In this document: positions 1 through 5,594 of the stretch, piece after piece
Position numbering within the stretch: the stretch's first letter is position 1
Layout: each line of letters starts with the position of its first letter
Source of the DNA: an uncultured Actinoplanes sp.
GTDB lineage: Bacteria > Actinomycetota > Actinomycetes > Mycobacteriales > Micromonosporaceae
DNA: 6,851 nt
NCBI GenBank assembly: GCA_934667465.1
Contig: CAKUMG010000305.1
Coordinates: forward strand, 1-6,851
Direction: 5' to 3'
Made by a program: the position numbers and the translations under genes
The notes under the pieces: generated by a model
The model's input: the letters and a program-made list of their open reading frames with translations, nothing else
Told to the model about the DNA's origin: nothing
Databases searched by the model: none

Positions 1-720
1 GATGTCGGAGTCCAGGGCGATCTCGCCGGCCTCGGGGTGGTCGACGATTTTGACGCCGCTCGGGAGGGTGGCGACCGGTCGGAGCGCCCACAGCTTGCGG
101 AAGCGGGGGCTGCGGTCGAGGCGGGTGAGCAGGGCGGGGATGCCGGGGTCGCGGGGGTAGCGGCCGGCCGTGACGCGCAGGTCGGCGACCAGTGAGCGTT
201 CGAAGGCGTCGCGTTCCGCCTCGGTGTGCCGCACGCGGGTCGGTTCGTCGGTGAACTGCCAGATCATCGCGTTGCGTGAGCCGGCACCGTGGCGGGTCGG
301 GTCGCCGAAGGTCGCGGCGAACAGCGGGTTCCAGTGCAGCAGGTGCCAGACGGCGTCGAACACGGCGATCGGGTTGGCGGCGAGCTGGGCGACGAGCCGG
401 TGCACGCTGTCCGGGACCAGCCGGGGGATGTGTTCCGGGCCGGCCGGGTGACCAGCGAGCCGCAGCAGGTGGGCGTGCTCGTCGCCGGTGAGCCGCAGGG
501 CGCGGGCGAGCGACCCGCACACCTGCGCCGACGGGGTGCGGGCCCGGCCCTGCTCCAGTTGCACGAGGTACTCGACCGAGATGCCGGCCAGCGTCGCGAC
601 TTCGATGCGGCGCAGGCCGCGGACCCGGCGGGGCGTGTGGTGCGCGAGCCCGGCGTCGTCCGGCGTCGTCCGGCCACGCCAGTCGCGGAGCGCGTCACCC
701 AGCTCGTTCATGCCTGCCAT
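1..720 (-). CDS. Xre-family regulator with MmyB-like ligand-binding domain (C-terminus off window)
   Basis: This is a DNA-binding regulator of the MmyB/MltR family; no in-frame stop is seen before the left edge, so the gene is partial (240 residues visible). Residues 4-25 (MNELGDALRDWRGRTTPDDAGL) followed by RRVRGLRRIEVATLAGIS and VEYLVQLEQGR (about 31-59) form the usual N-terminal helix-turn-helix of this family. Residues about 100-240 show the C-terminal PAS-like domain pattern: WHLLHWNPLFAATFGD, RNAMIWQF, DLRVTAGRYPRDPGIPALL, SPRFRKLWA and a final DHPEAGEIAL. Family members are about 270-290 residues, so roughly 30-45 are missing. The start could be ATG at 720 or ATG at 711; the second gives the more typical N-terminus and neither has a clear Shine-Dalgarno. 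Characterised relatives bind fatty-acid-like ligands or activate antibiotic genes. The divergent SDR at 799 is the likely target (inference). Confidence 0.9.
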   Translation of the reverse strand, partial: MAGMNELGDALRDWRGRTTPDDAGLAHHTPRRVRGLRRIEVATLAGISVEYLVQLEQGRARTPSAQVCGSLARALRLTGDEHAHLLRLAGHPAGPEHIPRLVPDSVHRLVAQLAANPIAVFDAVWHLLHWNPLFAATFGDPTRHGAGSRNAMIWQFTDEPTRVRHTEAERDAFERSLVADLRVTAGRYPRDPGIPALLTRLDRSPRFRKLWALRPVATLPSGVKIVDHPEAGEIALDSDI

Positions 721-798
721 CGTCGCGCACCGGGTCCCGCCGGGGGTGGTACCGCTTGTAGCTCCCTCGCTCCCCCGCACCGGCCCACGCTGTCGGTC
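721..798. promoter_or_regulatory. Divergent control region of the Xre regulator and SDR gene
   Basis: This 78-bp gap separates two divergent starts, so both promoters must lie in it or extend into the coding ends. A GGTACC palindrome (749-754) sits near the middle, and CGGGGG (741-746) faces CCCCCG (772-777). On the minus strand TACAAG (762-757) is a possible -10 for the regulator. No convincing -35 box or Shine-Dalgarno is visible for either gene. The operator assignment is inference only. Confidence 0.4.
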
Positions 799-1698
799 AT
801 GACAGGGAAACCCCGCACGCTGGTGATGTCCGGCGGCACCCGCGGCATCGGCCGGTCGGCGCTGCGCGAGCTGCTGAGCCGCGACCCGCAACTGCACGTG
901 ATCCTGCTGACCCGCACCACCGCATCCGCCGAAAGCCGGCGGGTGACGCCGGTGAGGGCGGACATGGAAAGGCCTGCTTCGGTACGGGCGGCAGCCGCGA
1001 CCGTACGGGAAATGCTGACCGACGGCGACGTGCCACCGCTGTGCGGCCTGGCCTTGAACGCCGGCATCTCGGTGCTCTCCGCGACGCAAGCCACCCCGGA
1101 CGGCCTCGAGCGCACCTTCGCAGTCAACGTGCTGGGACCGCACCTGCTGATCGCCGGCCTCGCCCCGCTGATCGAGCCGCCGGGCCGCATCGTGGTCACG
1201 GTCAGCGACGCACACTTCGGCGACTTCCGGCACACCTTCGGGACGATGCCCCCGCCACGGTGGGCGGACCCCGCAGTCCTGGCCCGGCCCGGCGCGTTCC
1301 CCCGGCCGGACAGCGTGAGTGCCGGGCGCGCCGCCTACACCACCAGCAAGCTCGCGGCCATCTACCTGGTTCACGAGTGGGCTCGACGCCTGCCGGCCGG
1401 GGCCGGCATCGTCGCCCACAACCCGGGCCTTGTCCCCGGCACCGGCCTGGCCCGCGAGGCCGGCCCGCTGGCCCGCTTCCTGATGGGCACGGCGAGCCGG
1501 CCGATGACCCTCACCCCGTTCGCCGACACCGTCACCGCCGCCGGGCGCAGACTCGCCGGCGTCATCCTCGGTCGCCCGGCGGCCCCGTCGGGCTCGTACA
1601 TCGACCGTACGAGCGTCGCACGATCCTCCCCCGAGTCCTACGACGAGACCCGCGAGCGTGACCTAGTAACCCAGTTGGACAGGATCGGAGGCTGCTAG
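799..1698 (+). CDS. SDR-family NAD(P)-dependent oxidoreductase
   Basis: This is a 299-residue short-chain dehydrogenase/reductase of the classical type that resembles retinol dehydrogenase/protochlorophyllide reductase-like members. It has the cofactor-binding glycine motif GGTRGIG (12-18), the LNAG motif (86-89), FAVNVLGP around Asn110, a catalytic Ser136 in VTVSDAHF, and the YxxxK pair Tyr180/Lys184 in YTTSK. The HNPGLVPGTGLAR stretch after it and the tail SYDETRERDLV match full-length members, so the protein looks intact and soluble. The ATG at 799 is chosen because the Rossmann strand (RTLVMSGG) begins only a few residues later; the open frame continues far upstream but runs antisense to the regulator. 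No good Shine-Dalgarno precedes it. The substrate cannot be read from sequence. It probably responds to the divergent Xre regulator (inference). Confidence 0.9.
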   Translation: MTGKPRTLVMSGGTRGIGRSALRELLSRDPQLHVILLTRTTASAESRRVTPVRADMERPASVRAAAATVREMLTDGDVPPLCGLALNAGISVLSATQATPDGLERTFAVNVLGPHLLIAGLAPLIEPPGRIVVTVSDAHFGDFRHTFGTMPPPRWADPAVLARPGAFPRPDSVSAGRAAYTTSKLAAIYLVHEWARRLPAGAGIVAHNPGLVPGTGLAREAGPLARFLMGTASRPMTLTPFADTVTAAGRRLAGVILGRPAAPSGSYIDRTSVARSSPESYDETRERDLVTQLDRIGGC

Positions 1699-2384
1699 AC
1701 CGGGAACTCGAAGTGCTGGTAGTCCTTGAGCGACTTCCAGTCCCCGCCCCAGGTGAAGCCGTGCTTGGTGAAGACCTTCCACACCTGGTCGCCGTGGCGG
1801 ATCATGCCGGGGCGGAGGCGGGTGCGGTTCAGGTATGTCTTGCCGGCCGGCGGTTGCACGACCGTTCCCTTGACGTACGGGTTCTGGATCGTGTTGATGT
1901 CGATGGCCTTGCCGTACGAGTGCACCGAGAAGCCGCGCGTCGCGCCGGTGATGGGGCGGCAGTTGAACGCCGAGGTGTTGTTGGCGGCCATCGAGGCGTT
2001 GTCGTCGGCGCGGTAGCGGTCCACCGGCAGCATCCGCTTGATCGGGTAGCGGATCGTGTAGAGCCGGTGGAAGATCGAAGAGACGCTGCGGGCCACGCCC
2101 TTGTGCACGATCAGCTGACCCCGGTGGCGGGCGCCGTCGAAACCCCAATAGGTCAGCCGTACGCGGCGCAGGTCCCGGATCGGCACCGGGCAGCCCCGGT
2201 GCCAGGAGACGCCGACCATCGCCCTCGCGGTCGCGGTGTCGATGGTCTCGATCGAGGCCCGGTAACCGTCGGCGGGCGCGGCCGAGACGCCAAGACCGGC
2301 CACGGCGGGGACGGTGGCGCCGGTCGCGCCGAGGACCGCACCGGCCACGGCCGAGGCGATCGAGACGGAGAGAGAAGGGTGCAC
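1695..2384 (-). CDS. Secreted M15-family peptidoglycan peptidase (VanY/L,D- or D,D-peptidase type)
   Basis: The product is a zinc peptidase of the M15 superfamily that is predicted to cut peptide cross-links or stems of peptidoglycan outside the membrane. I place the start at GTG 2384 because AGGA lies 7 nt upstream and the protein then begins with a signal peptide: a hydrophobic Ala/Val/Gly-rich segment at 8-34 with possible cleavage near SAA-PADG. The frame extends about 94 codons upstream, but that part is low complexity and overlaps a dehydrogenase remnant in another frame. Zinc ligands are His155 and Asp162 in SVHSYGKAIDIN and His224 in YQHFEF, with Asp221 in the D-x-x-H position. The NNTSAFNCRPITG block (135-147) is typical of actinobacterial members. 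At 229 residues (about 190 mature) it is a stand-alone catalytic domain with no wall-binding domain. Exact bond specificity is unknown. Its TAG overlaps the SDR stop codon. Confidence 0.88.
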   Translation of the reverse strand: MHPSLSVSIASAVAGAVLGATGATVPAVAGLGVSAAPADGYRASIETIDTATARAMVGVSWHRGCPVPIRDLRRVRLTYWGFDGARHRGQLIVHKGVARSVSSIFHRLYTIRYPIKRMLPVDRYRADDNASMAANNTSAFNCRPITGATRGFSVHSYGKAIDINTIQNPYVKGTVVQPPAGKTYLNRTRLRPGMIRHGDQVWKVFTKHGFTWGGDWKSLKDYQHFEFPV

Positions 2385-2433
2385 TCCCTGATCCTGGCAG
2401 CCCCGCCCGCAGCGATCTGCCGGTTGGGGTAAG

Positions 2434-2452
2434 CCGTCACCCGAAGGGACGG
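2434..2452 (-). terminator. cUUCGg hairpin in the leader of the M15 gene, possible terminator or attenuator
   Basis: Read on the minus strand this is CCGTCCCTTCGGGTGACGG: a stem of seven base pairs with one bulged U, closed by the very stable C(UUCG)G tetraloop. It lies about 50 nt upstream of the M15 GTG start and just past the end of the dehydrogenase remnant. No U-tract follows (CTTACCCC), which is common for actinobacterial hairpins. It may be the old terminator of the lost dehydrogenase gene, a transcript-stabilising leader structure, or chance in GC-rich DNA. Confidence 0.4.
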
Positions 2453-2473
2453 TAGACGCTGACCACGATCCGC

Positions 2474-2608
2474 ACCGGCGGCCCGTACCCTGATCAGGAT
2501 CTGCCCCAGGCCGGGGTCCGGCCAGGCCATGTCCTGCAATGTCACACCCTGGGCCGGGTTCCCGAAGCTCGTCACCCGCCAGGCTTTCCCCTTCGCCGCG
2601 GTCGCCAT
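2474..2608 (-). pseudogene. 5' remnant of a medium-chain dehydrogenase / quinone oxidoreductase-like gene
   Basis: Forty-five codons starting at ATG 2608 read as the N-terminus of an MDR-superfamily zinc-type alcohol dehydrogenase or NADPH:quinone oxidoreductase. The segments KAWRVTSFGNPAQGVTLQD and PDPGLGQILIRVRAAG match the usual opening of those proteins (KAWR..FG.P, PxPGxGQVLVRVRAAG). In intact members this is followed by a V-N-x-x-D segment and about 280 more residues. Here the similarity stops after RAAG and continues as unrelated sequence (ADRGQRLPS...) in all three frames, and the M15 start follows 90 bp later. The rest of the gene is absent from the window, so this is a truncated relic, not a simple frameshift. 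There is no convincing Shine-Dalgarno. It may indicate a deletion or a replacement by the M15 gene. Confidence 0.7.
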
Positions 2609-2733
2609 GGTTCGAGCATCGACCCGCCGTGGCCTCCGGCGCGAGGAAGTTCGCGCGATCCGGCACATCTGGCGTCGCGGCGCCGTCCGGCGTTTACTCA
2701 AGGAGATTTACGTACGTCGATCGAGGAGGACCG
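2609..2733 (+). promoter_or_regulatory. Leader region of the alkaline phosphatase gene with strong ribosome-binding site
   Basis: No gene is supported here. The last 45 bases before the phosphatase ATG are locally AT-rich. They carry a strong Shine-Dalgarno GAGGAGG (2723-2729) that fixes the ATG at 2734, plus a second AAGGAG (2700-2705) with no start codon at a usable distance. Two overlapping 8-bp palindromes, ACGTACGT (2710-2717) and TCGATCGA (2717-2724), lie between them. TTTAC occurs at 2693-2697 and again at 2707-2711, a 14-nt spacing that does not match the 11-nt PHO-box periodicity. A promoter is expected here, but no clear -35/-10 pair is visible. Confidence 0.45.
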
Positions 2734-3972
2734 ATGGCCGTTCGTACGCTCCACTGGCTCGCGCCCGTCATGGCCGGCGCCCTGGCCGTGACGGGGCTGA
2801 CCTCGTTCCGGCCCGGCGGTGAGCGCGCCCCACGCAACGTCATCTTCATCAACGGCGACGGCATGGCCGCCGCGCACCGCGAGGCCGCCCGGCTCTTCCA
2901 TGCGGGCCAGGACGGCCGGCTGGTCATGGACACGTTCCCGGCGTCGGGGCAGCTCACGACGAGCCCCGACGACCCGGAGACCGCGATCACCGACTCGGCC
3001 GCGGGCGCGAGCGCCTGGGCCACCGGCGTGCGCACCTACAACGGGGCGATCAGCGTCGACCCCGAGGGCAACCCGCTGCCGACGCTCGGCACGCAGGCCA
3101 AGCGGGCCGGCAAGGCGACCGGCCTGGTCACCACGGCGCAGGTGACCGACGCGAGCCCGGCCGCGTTCTTCTCCACCAGCGTCGACCGGGCCGCCCAGGA
3201 CGACATCGCCCGCCAGTACCTCGAGGTCAGCAGGCCGGACGTGATCCTCGGCGGGGGCGAGGACTGGTGGCTGCCGGCCGGCAACCCGGGCGCCTACCCG
3301 GACCAGCCGCCCAAGGACCCCACCGAGGGCAGCCGCGGCACCGCCGGCGACCTGATCGCCAGGGCGAGATCCGACGGCTACCGGTACGTGTCCACGGCCG
3401 CACAACTCGCCGACGCGCGCCGGGGCAAGGTGCTCGGCCTCTTCGCGAACCAGGAGATGTTCGAGCAGCGCCCCGAGGGCCAGGGCGACCTCTACGATCC
3501 GCCGGTCAGCCTGGCCACGTTGACAGGCAAGGCCCTGGACCTGCTCTCCGGCGACCGCGACGGCTTCTTCCTGCTCGTGGAGGAGGAGGGCGTCGACGAG
3601 TTCGCGCACCGCAACAACGGCGGCCGCACGCTGCAGGCCATGGGCGAGCTCGACCGGGCCGTCGCCGTCGCCCGCGACTACGCCGCCCGGCACCGCGACA
3701 CCCTCGTGATCGTCACCGGTGACCACGAGACCGGCGGGCTGGCCGTCGAAGACATCGACGCCGACGACGAGTCCGGTGACGGCGTGTCCGCCGAGGACGG
3801 CCCGTTCCGGGTCGCGGACTCGCCGTTCAGCTTCACGATCGACTGGACGACCGGCGAGCACACCGGTCAGGACGTGCCGGTCACCGCGTACGGGCCCTTC
3901 TCCGGCCGCTTCACCGGCAAGCATCCCAACACCTACGTCCACGAGGTGCTTGAGCCGCTGCTCACCCGATAA
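2734..3972 (+). CDS. Secreted alkaline phosphatase, PhoA family
   Basis: This 412-residue exported phosphomonoesterase is predicted to release phosphate from organic esters outside the membrane. The N-terminus (residues 1-24, hydrophobic LHWLAPVMAGALAVTGL) is a signal peptide without a lipobox Cys. Active-site elements of the E. coli PhoA fold are in order: metal ligand Asp42 in FINGDGM, nucleophile Ser88 in TDSAAGASAWATG, the DASPAA segment (139-144), Arg152 as likely phosphate-binding Arg, Glu283/Asp288/His292 in VEEEGVDEFAH, Asp330-His331 in TGDHETGG, and His376 in EHTGQDVP. The Mg-ligand Thr of E. coli (T155) is replaced by Ser141, a conservative change. All zinc ligands are present, so the enzyme should be active. 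The start is set by GAGGAGG just upstream; the frame is open for 65 more codons but that stretch lacks coding character. It ends 9 bp from the convergent epimerase gene. No PHO box is evident. Confidence 0.93.
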   Translation: MAVRTLHWLAPVMAGALAVTGLTSFRPGGERAPRNVIFINGDGMAAAHREAARLFHAGQDGRLVMDTFPASGQLTTSPDDPETAITDSAAGASAWATGVRTYNGAISVDPEGNPLPTLGTQAKRAGKATGLVTTAQVTDASPAAFFSTSVDRAAQDDIARQYLEVSRPDVILGGGEDWWLPAGNPGAYPDQPPKDPTEGSRGTAGDLIARARSDGYRYVSTAAQLADARRGKVLGLFANQEMFEQRPEGQGDLYDPPVSLATLTGKALDLLSGDRDGFFLLVEEEGVDEFAHRNNGGRTLQAMGELDRAVAVARDYAARHRDTLVIVTGDHETGGLAVEDIDADDESGDGVSAEDGPFRVADSPFSFTIDWTTGEHTGQDVPVTAYGPFSGRFTGKHPNTYVHEVLEPLLTR

Positions 3973-3981
3973 GGCGGACGC

Positions 3982-4881
3982 TCAGCGGGCGTGGGCGTAG
4001 GCGCCCGCGGCGATGTCGTCGAGCAGGGTGGGGCCGGTGGGCTTCCAGGCGAGCAGATCGCGGGTCCGGTCGCTCCTGCCCCGCATGTCGAGGCCGAAGA
4101 AGCGGCCGATGAACCCGAAGTGGGCCACCGCCTCCGACGGCGCGACCGAGGTCACCGGCAGATCCAGGAAGCGGCCGATGGCCTCGGCGATCTCCCGGGA
4201 CGGGATGCCCTCCTCGGCGGCGGCGTGGACGCGGGTGCCGGCCGGGGCATGGTCGAGCGCGAGCCGGACGAGGCGGGCGGCGTCGCTGCGGTGGACCGCG
4301 GACCAGGCCGTGGTGCCGTCGCCCACGTACGCGGAGACGCCGGTGCGGCGGGCCGCGGCCACGATCTCGGCGATGAAGCCGTGGTCGCCGGCGCCGTGGA
4401 CCGTCGGGGCGAAGCGCAGCGACACGGCGCGCACCCCGCGGTCGGTGTAGCCGAGGGCCAGGTTCTCGGTGCCGCCGCGCGCGGAGTCCGGGCCGGCCGC
4501 CGGGGACACGTCCGACTCCTCGGCCGGGCGGCCCTGGACCAGGCCCGCGATCCCGGCGGCGATCAGGAGCGCGCGGTCGCTGCCGGCCAGCTCCTCGGCC
4601 AGGGTCTCGACGGCGGCGCGCTCGGTGCGGTTGGTCCCGGCGAGGTCGGCCCAGTCGTGCTTGTTGGCGAGGTGCAGCACGGCCTCGGCCCCGGCGGCAC
4701 CGCGGCGCAGGGCGGCCAGGTCGTCGAGGTAGCCGCGCAGCACGGTGGCGCCCTTGACCTGCAGGGATTGGGCGGCGGCGTCCGAGCGGGCGAGGCCGGT
4801 GACCTCGTGGCCGGCGGCGAGCAGCTCGCCGACGGCGGCGGATCCGATCCAGCCGCTGGCTCCGGTGACGAAAACACGCAT
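3982..4881 (-). CDS. NAD(P)-binding epimerase/dehydratase-like SDR oxidoreductase
   Basis: The product is a 299-residue extended/atypical SDR-fold protein. The dinucleotide-binding motif TGASGWIG (6-13) follows the first strand MRVFV, and Arg32 in LARSD suggests NADP(H) preference. Later family blocks are LRFAPTVHG (155-163), GDGTTAWSAVHRSDAARL (187-204, the usual W-x-x-VH-x-x-D-x-A element) and the C-terminal DLLAWKPTGPTLLDDI. The YxxxK catalytic pair is not present where expected; the position reads DSARGGTENLAL, so it belongs with atypical SDRs and may not follow the classical mechanism. Translation is well defined: AAGGAG at 4895-4890 lies 8 nt before the ATG. The gene faces the TetR gene across three operator-like repeats, the nearest only one base upstream of this Shine-Dalgarno. 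It is very likely the regulator's target (inference). Substrate unknown. Confidence 0.88.
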   Translation of the reverse strand: MRVFVTGASGWIGSAAVGELLAAGHEVTGLARSDAAAQSLQVKGATVLRGYLDDLAALRRGAAGAEAVLHLANKHDWADLAGTNRTERAAVETLAEELAGSDRALLIAAGIAGLVQGRPAEESDVSPAAGPDSARGGTENLALGYTDRGVRAVSLRFAPTVHGAGDHGFIAEIVAAARRTGVSAYVGDGTTAWSAVHRSDAARLVRLALDHAPAGTRVHAAAEEGIPSREIAEAIGRFLDLPVTSVAPSEAVAHFGFIGRFFGLDMRGRSDRTRDLLAWKPTGPTLLDDIAAGAYAHAR

Positions 4882-4896
4882 GGCGGGAACTCCTTC

Positions 4897-4917
4897 TGAT
4901 GTCAGGAACTGCCATCA
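4897..4917. promoter_or_regulatory. Operator-like palindrome A (epimerase-proximal)
   Basis: A 21-bp imperfect palindrome that starts TGATGTCAG and ends ACTGCCATCA with two bases (GA) between. It begins one base upstream of the epimerase Shine-Dalgarno, so bound protein would block elongation or initiation of that transcript. It is the first of three related copies. Confidence 0.75.
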
Positions 4918-4927
4918 GCGTACGGCG

Positions 4928-4948
4928 TGATGTCAGCGACTGTTATCG
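4928..4948. promoter_or_regulatory. Operator-like palindrome B (central)
   Basis: This second copy starts TGATGTCAG and ends ACTGTTATCG with CG between. It begins exactly 31 bp after copy A. On the minus strand it contains GATAAC (4947-4942), preceded by TG one base away, a possible extended -10 for the epimerase gene that would put transcription start inside this operator. It is the most degenerate copy on its right half. Confidence 0.7.
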
Positions 4949-4957
4949 CATGCGGCT

Positions 4958-4986
4958 ATGACGTCAGTCACTGTCATCACTAGAGT
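4958..4986 (+). promoter_or_regulatory. Candidate TetR-gene promoter giving a leaderless transcript
   Basis: ATGACG (4958-4963, 4 of 6 to TTGACA) and TAGAGT (4981-4986, fits TANNNT) are separated by 17 bp. Transcription would start about 6-8 nt after the -10, at or beside the GTG start codon at 4993, so the mRNA would be leaderless. This explains the lack of a usable Shine-Dalgarno. Operator copy C fills the space from the -35 to just before the -10. Confidence 0.5.
4959..4979. promoter_or_regulatory. Operator-like palindrome C (TetR-proximal)
   Basis: This third copy starts TGACGTCAG and ends ACTGTCATCA with TC between, and is again exactly 31 bp from copy B. It has the best inner symmetry (CAGT...ACTG). 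It lies between the candidate -35 and -10 of the TetR gene and ends 13 bp before the GTG, as expected for autorepression. Confidence 0.75.
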
Positions 4987-4992
4987 GGGGCC

Positions 4993-5568
4993 GTGGCACG
5001 GTGGGAGGGCGGCGCGCAGGAGCGCCTGCAGCAGGCGGCGCTCGGGCTGTTCGCGGAGCGCGGGTTCGAGGGCGCCACGGTCGCCGAGATCGCGGCCGCG
5101 GCCGGGCTGACCGAGCGCACGTTCTTCCGCTACTACGCGGACAAACGCGAGGTGCTGTTCCGCGACCAGGGCGCGTTCGAGCAGGCGTTCGTCACCGGAC
5201 TGCGCGGCGCGCCCGGCGGCACGGGCCCGATGGCGATGATCGCGGCGGCGCTCGAGGCCGGCGCCGTGAGCCATCCGCAGGAGCGGCGCCCCTGGTCGCG
5301 TACGCGTCAGGAAGTCGTCTCCGCCCACGGCGCGTTCCAGGAACGCGAGCTCCTCAAGCTCTCGGCCCTCGCCGACACGCTGACCGGGGCCCTCGCCGAG
5401 CGCGGCGTCGACCCGACGACCGCGGCGCTGGCCGCCCAGAGCGGCGTCACCGTCTACCGGGCGGCCTTCGCAGCCTGGATCGCGGACGGCGAGGAGCGCC
5501 CGTTCGCCGAGGTCCAGCGCGAGATCCTCGGCAAGCTGCACGCCCTGCTGGGCACTCCCCCTGCCTGA
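4993..5568 (+). CDS. TetR/AcrR-family transcriptional regulator
   Basis: This 191-residue regulator has a clear N-terminal TetR helix-turn-helix: RLQQAALGLFAERGFEGATV (11-30), EIAAAAGLTERTFFRYYADK (32-51) and REVLF. The rest is an all-helical C-terminal region (about 60-185) of no ligand class I can name, with HPQERRPW and FQERELLKLSALADTLTGAL among its segments. The GTG at 4993 is the only reasonable start: an in-frame TAG lies at 4981-4983 and the next Met is residue 75, beyond the HTH. No Shine-Dalgarno is present, in keeping with a leaderless transcript. It is divergent from the epimerase gene, and three palindromic repeats lie in the shared 111-bp gap. I infer that it represses both itself and the epimerase until a small molecule, perhaps the enzyme's substrate, binds. 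Confidence 0.92.
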   Translation: MARWEGGAQERLQQAALGLFAERGFEGATVAEIAAAAGLTERTFFRYYADKREVLFRDQGAFEQAFVTGLRGAPGGTGPMAMIAAALEAGAVSHPQERRPWSRTRQEVVSAHGAFQERELLKLSALADTLTGALAERGVDPTTAALAAQSGVTVYRAAFAAWIADGEERPFAEVQREILGKLHALLGTPPA

Positions 5569-5576
5569 GCACCCCC

Positions 5577-5591
5577 CTCGCGCGCCGCGAG
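5577..5591 (+). terminator. Hairpin after the TetR gene, possible terminator
   Basis: CTCGCG-CGC-CGCGAG forms a perfect 6-bp GC-rich stem with a 3-nt loop, starting 9 nt after the TetR stop codon. No U-tract follows. Position and stability fit a U-less actinobacterial terminator, but GC-rich sequence makes chance hairpins common, and the repeat array begins four bases later. Confidence 0.4.
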
Positions 5592-5594
5592 ACG

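Noticed and set aside
651..672. 10-bp tandem duplication (GGCGTCGTCC twice) in the regulator gene, suspected frameshift
   Set aside because: The reading frame through it gives the normal family sequence (RTTPDDAG), so it is ordinary coding redundancy.
289..798. N-terminal extension of the SDR frame to position 289
   Set aside because: It lies antisense to the Xre/MmyB regulator, whose protein is clearly recognisable, and the SDR Rossmann fold starts just after ATG 799.
2385..2666. N-terminal extension of the M15 frame to ATG 2666
   Set aside because: The added 94 residues are low complexity and would bury the signal peptide; GTG 2384 has an AGGA site at good spacing.
2681..2698. CGCC-GTCC-GGCG hairpin followed by TTTACT as a terminator upstream of the phosphatase
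   Set aside because: The stem is only four pairs and no plus-strand gene ends nearby.
2692..2712. PHO box (PhoP direct repeats) upstream of the phosphatase
   Set aside because: The two TTTAC elements are 14 nt apart instead of 11, and neither matches GTTCACC well.
2698..3942. 414-codon minus-strand open frame opposite the phosphatase, and similar long frames at 3962-4915, 3991-4899 and 5715-6848
   Set aside because: They are mirror frames of well-supported genes in high-GC DNA, rich in Arg/Pro/Gly/Ala low-complexity sequence and without recognisable domains.
3973..3987. Terminator between the phosphatase and epimerase genes
   Set aside because: The gap is 9 bp and the only symmetry (CGCT-C-AGCG) has a one-base centre that cannot form a hairpin loop.
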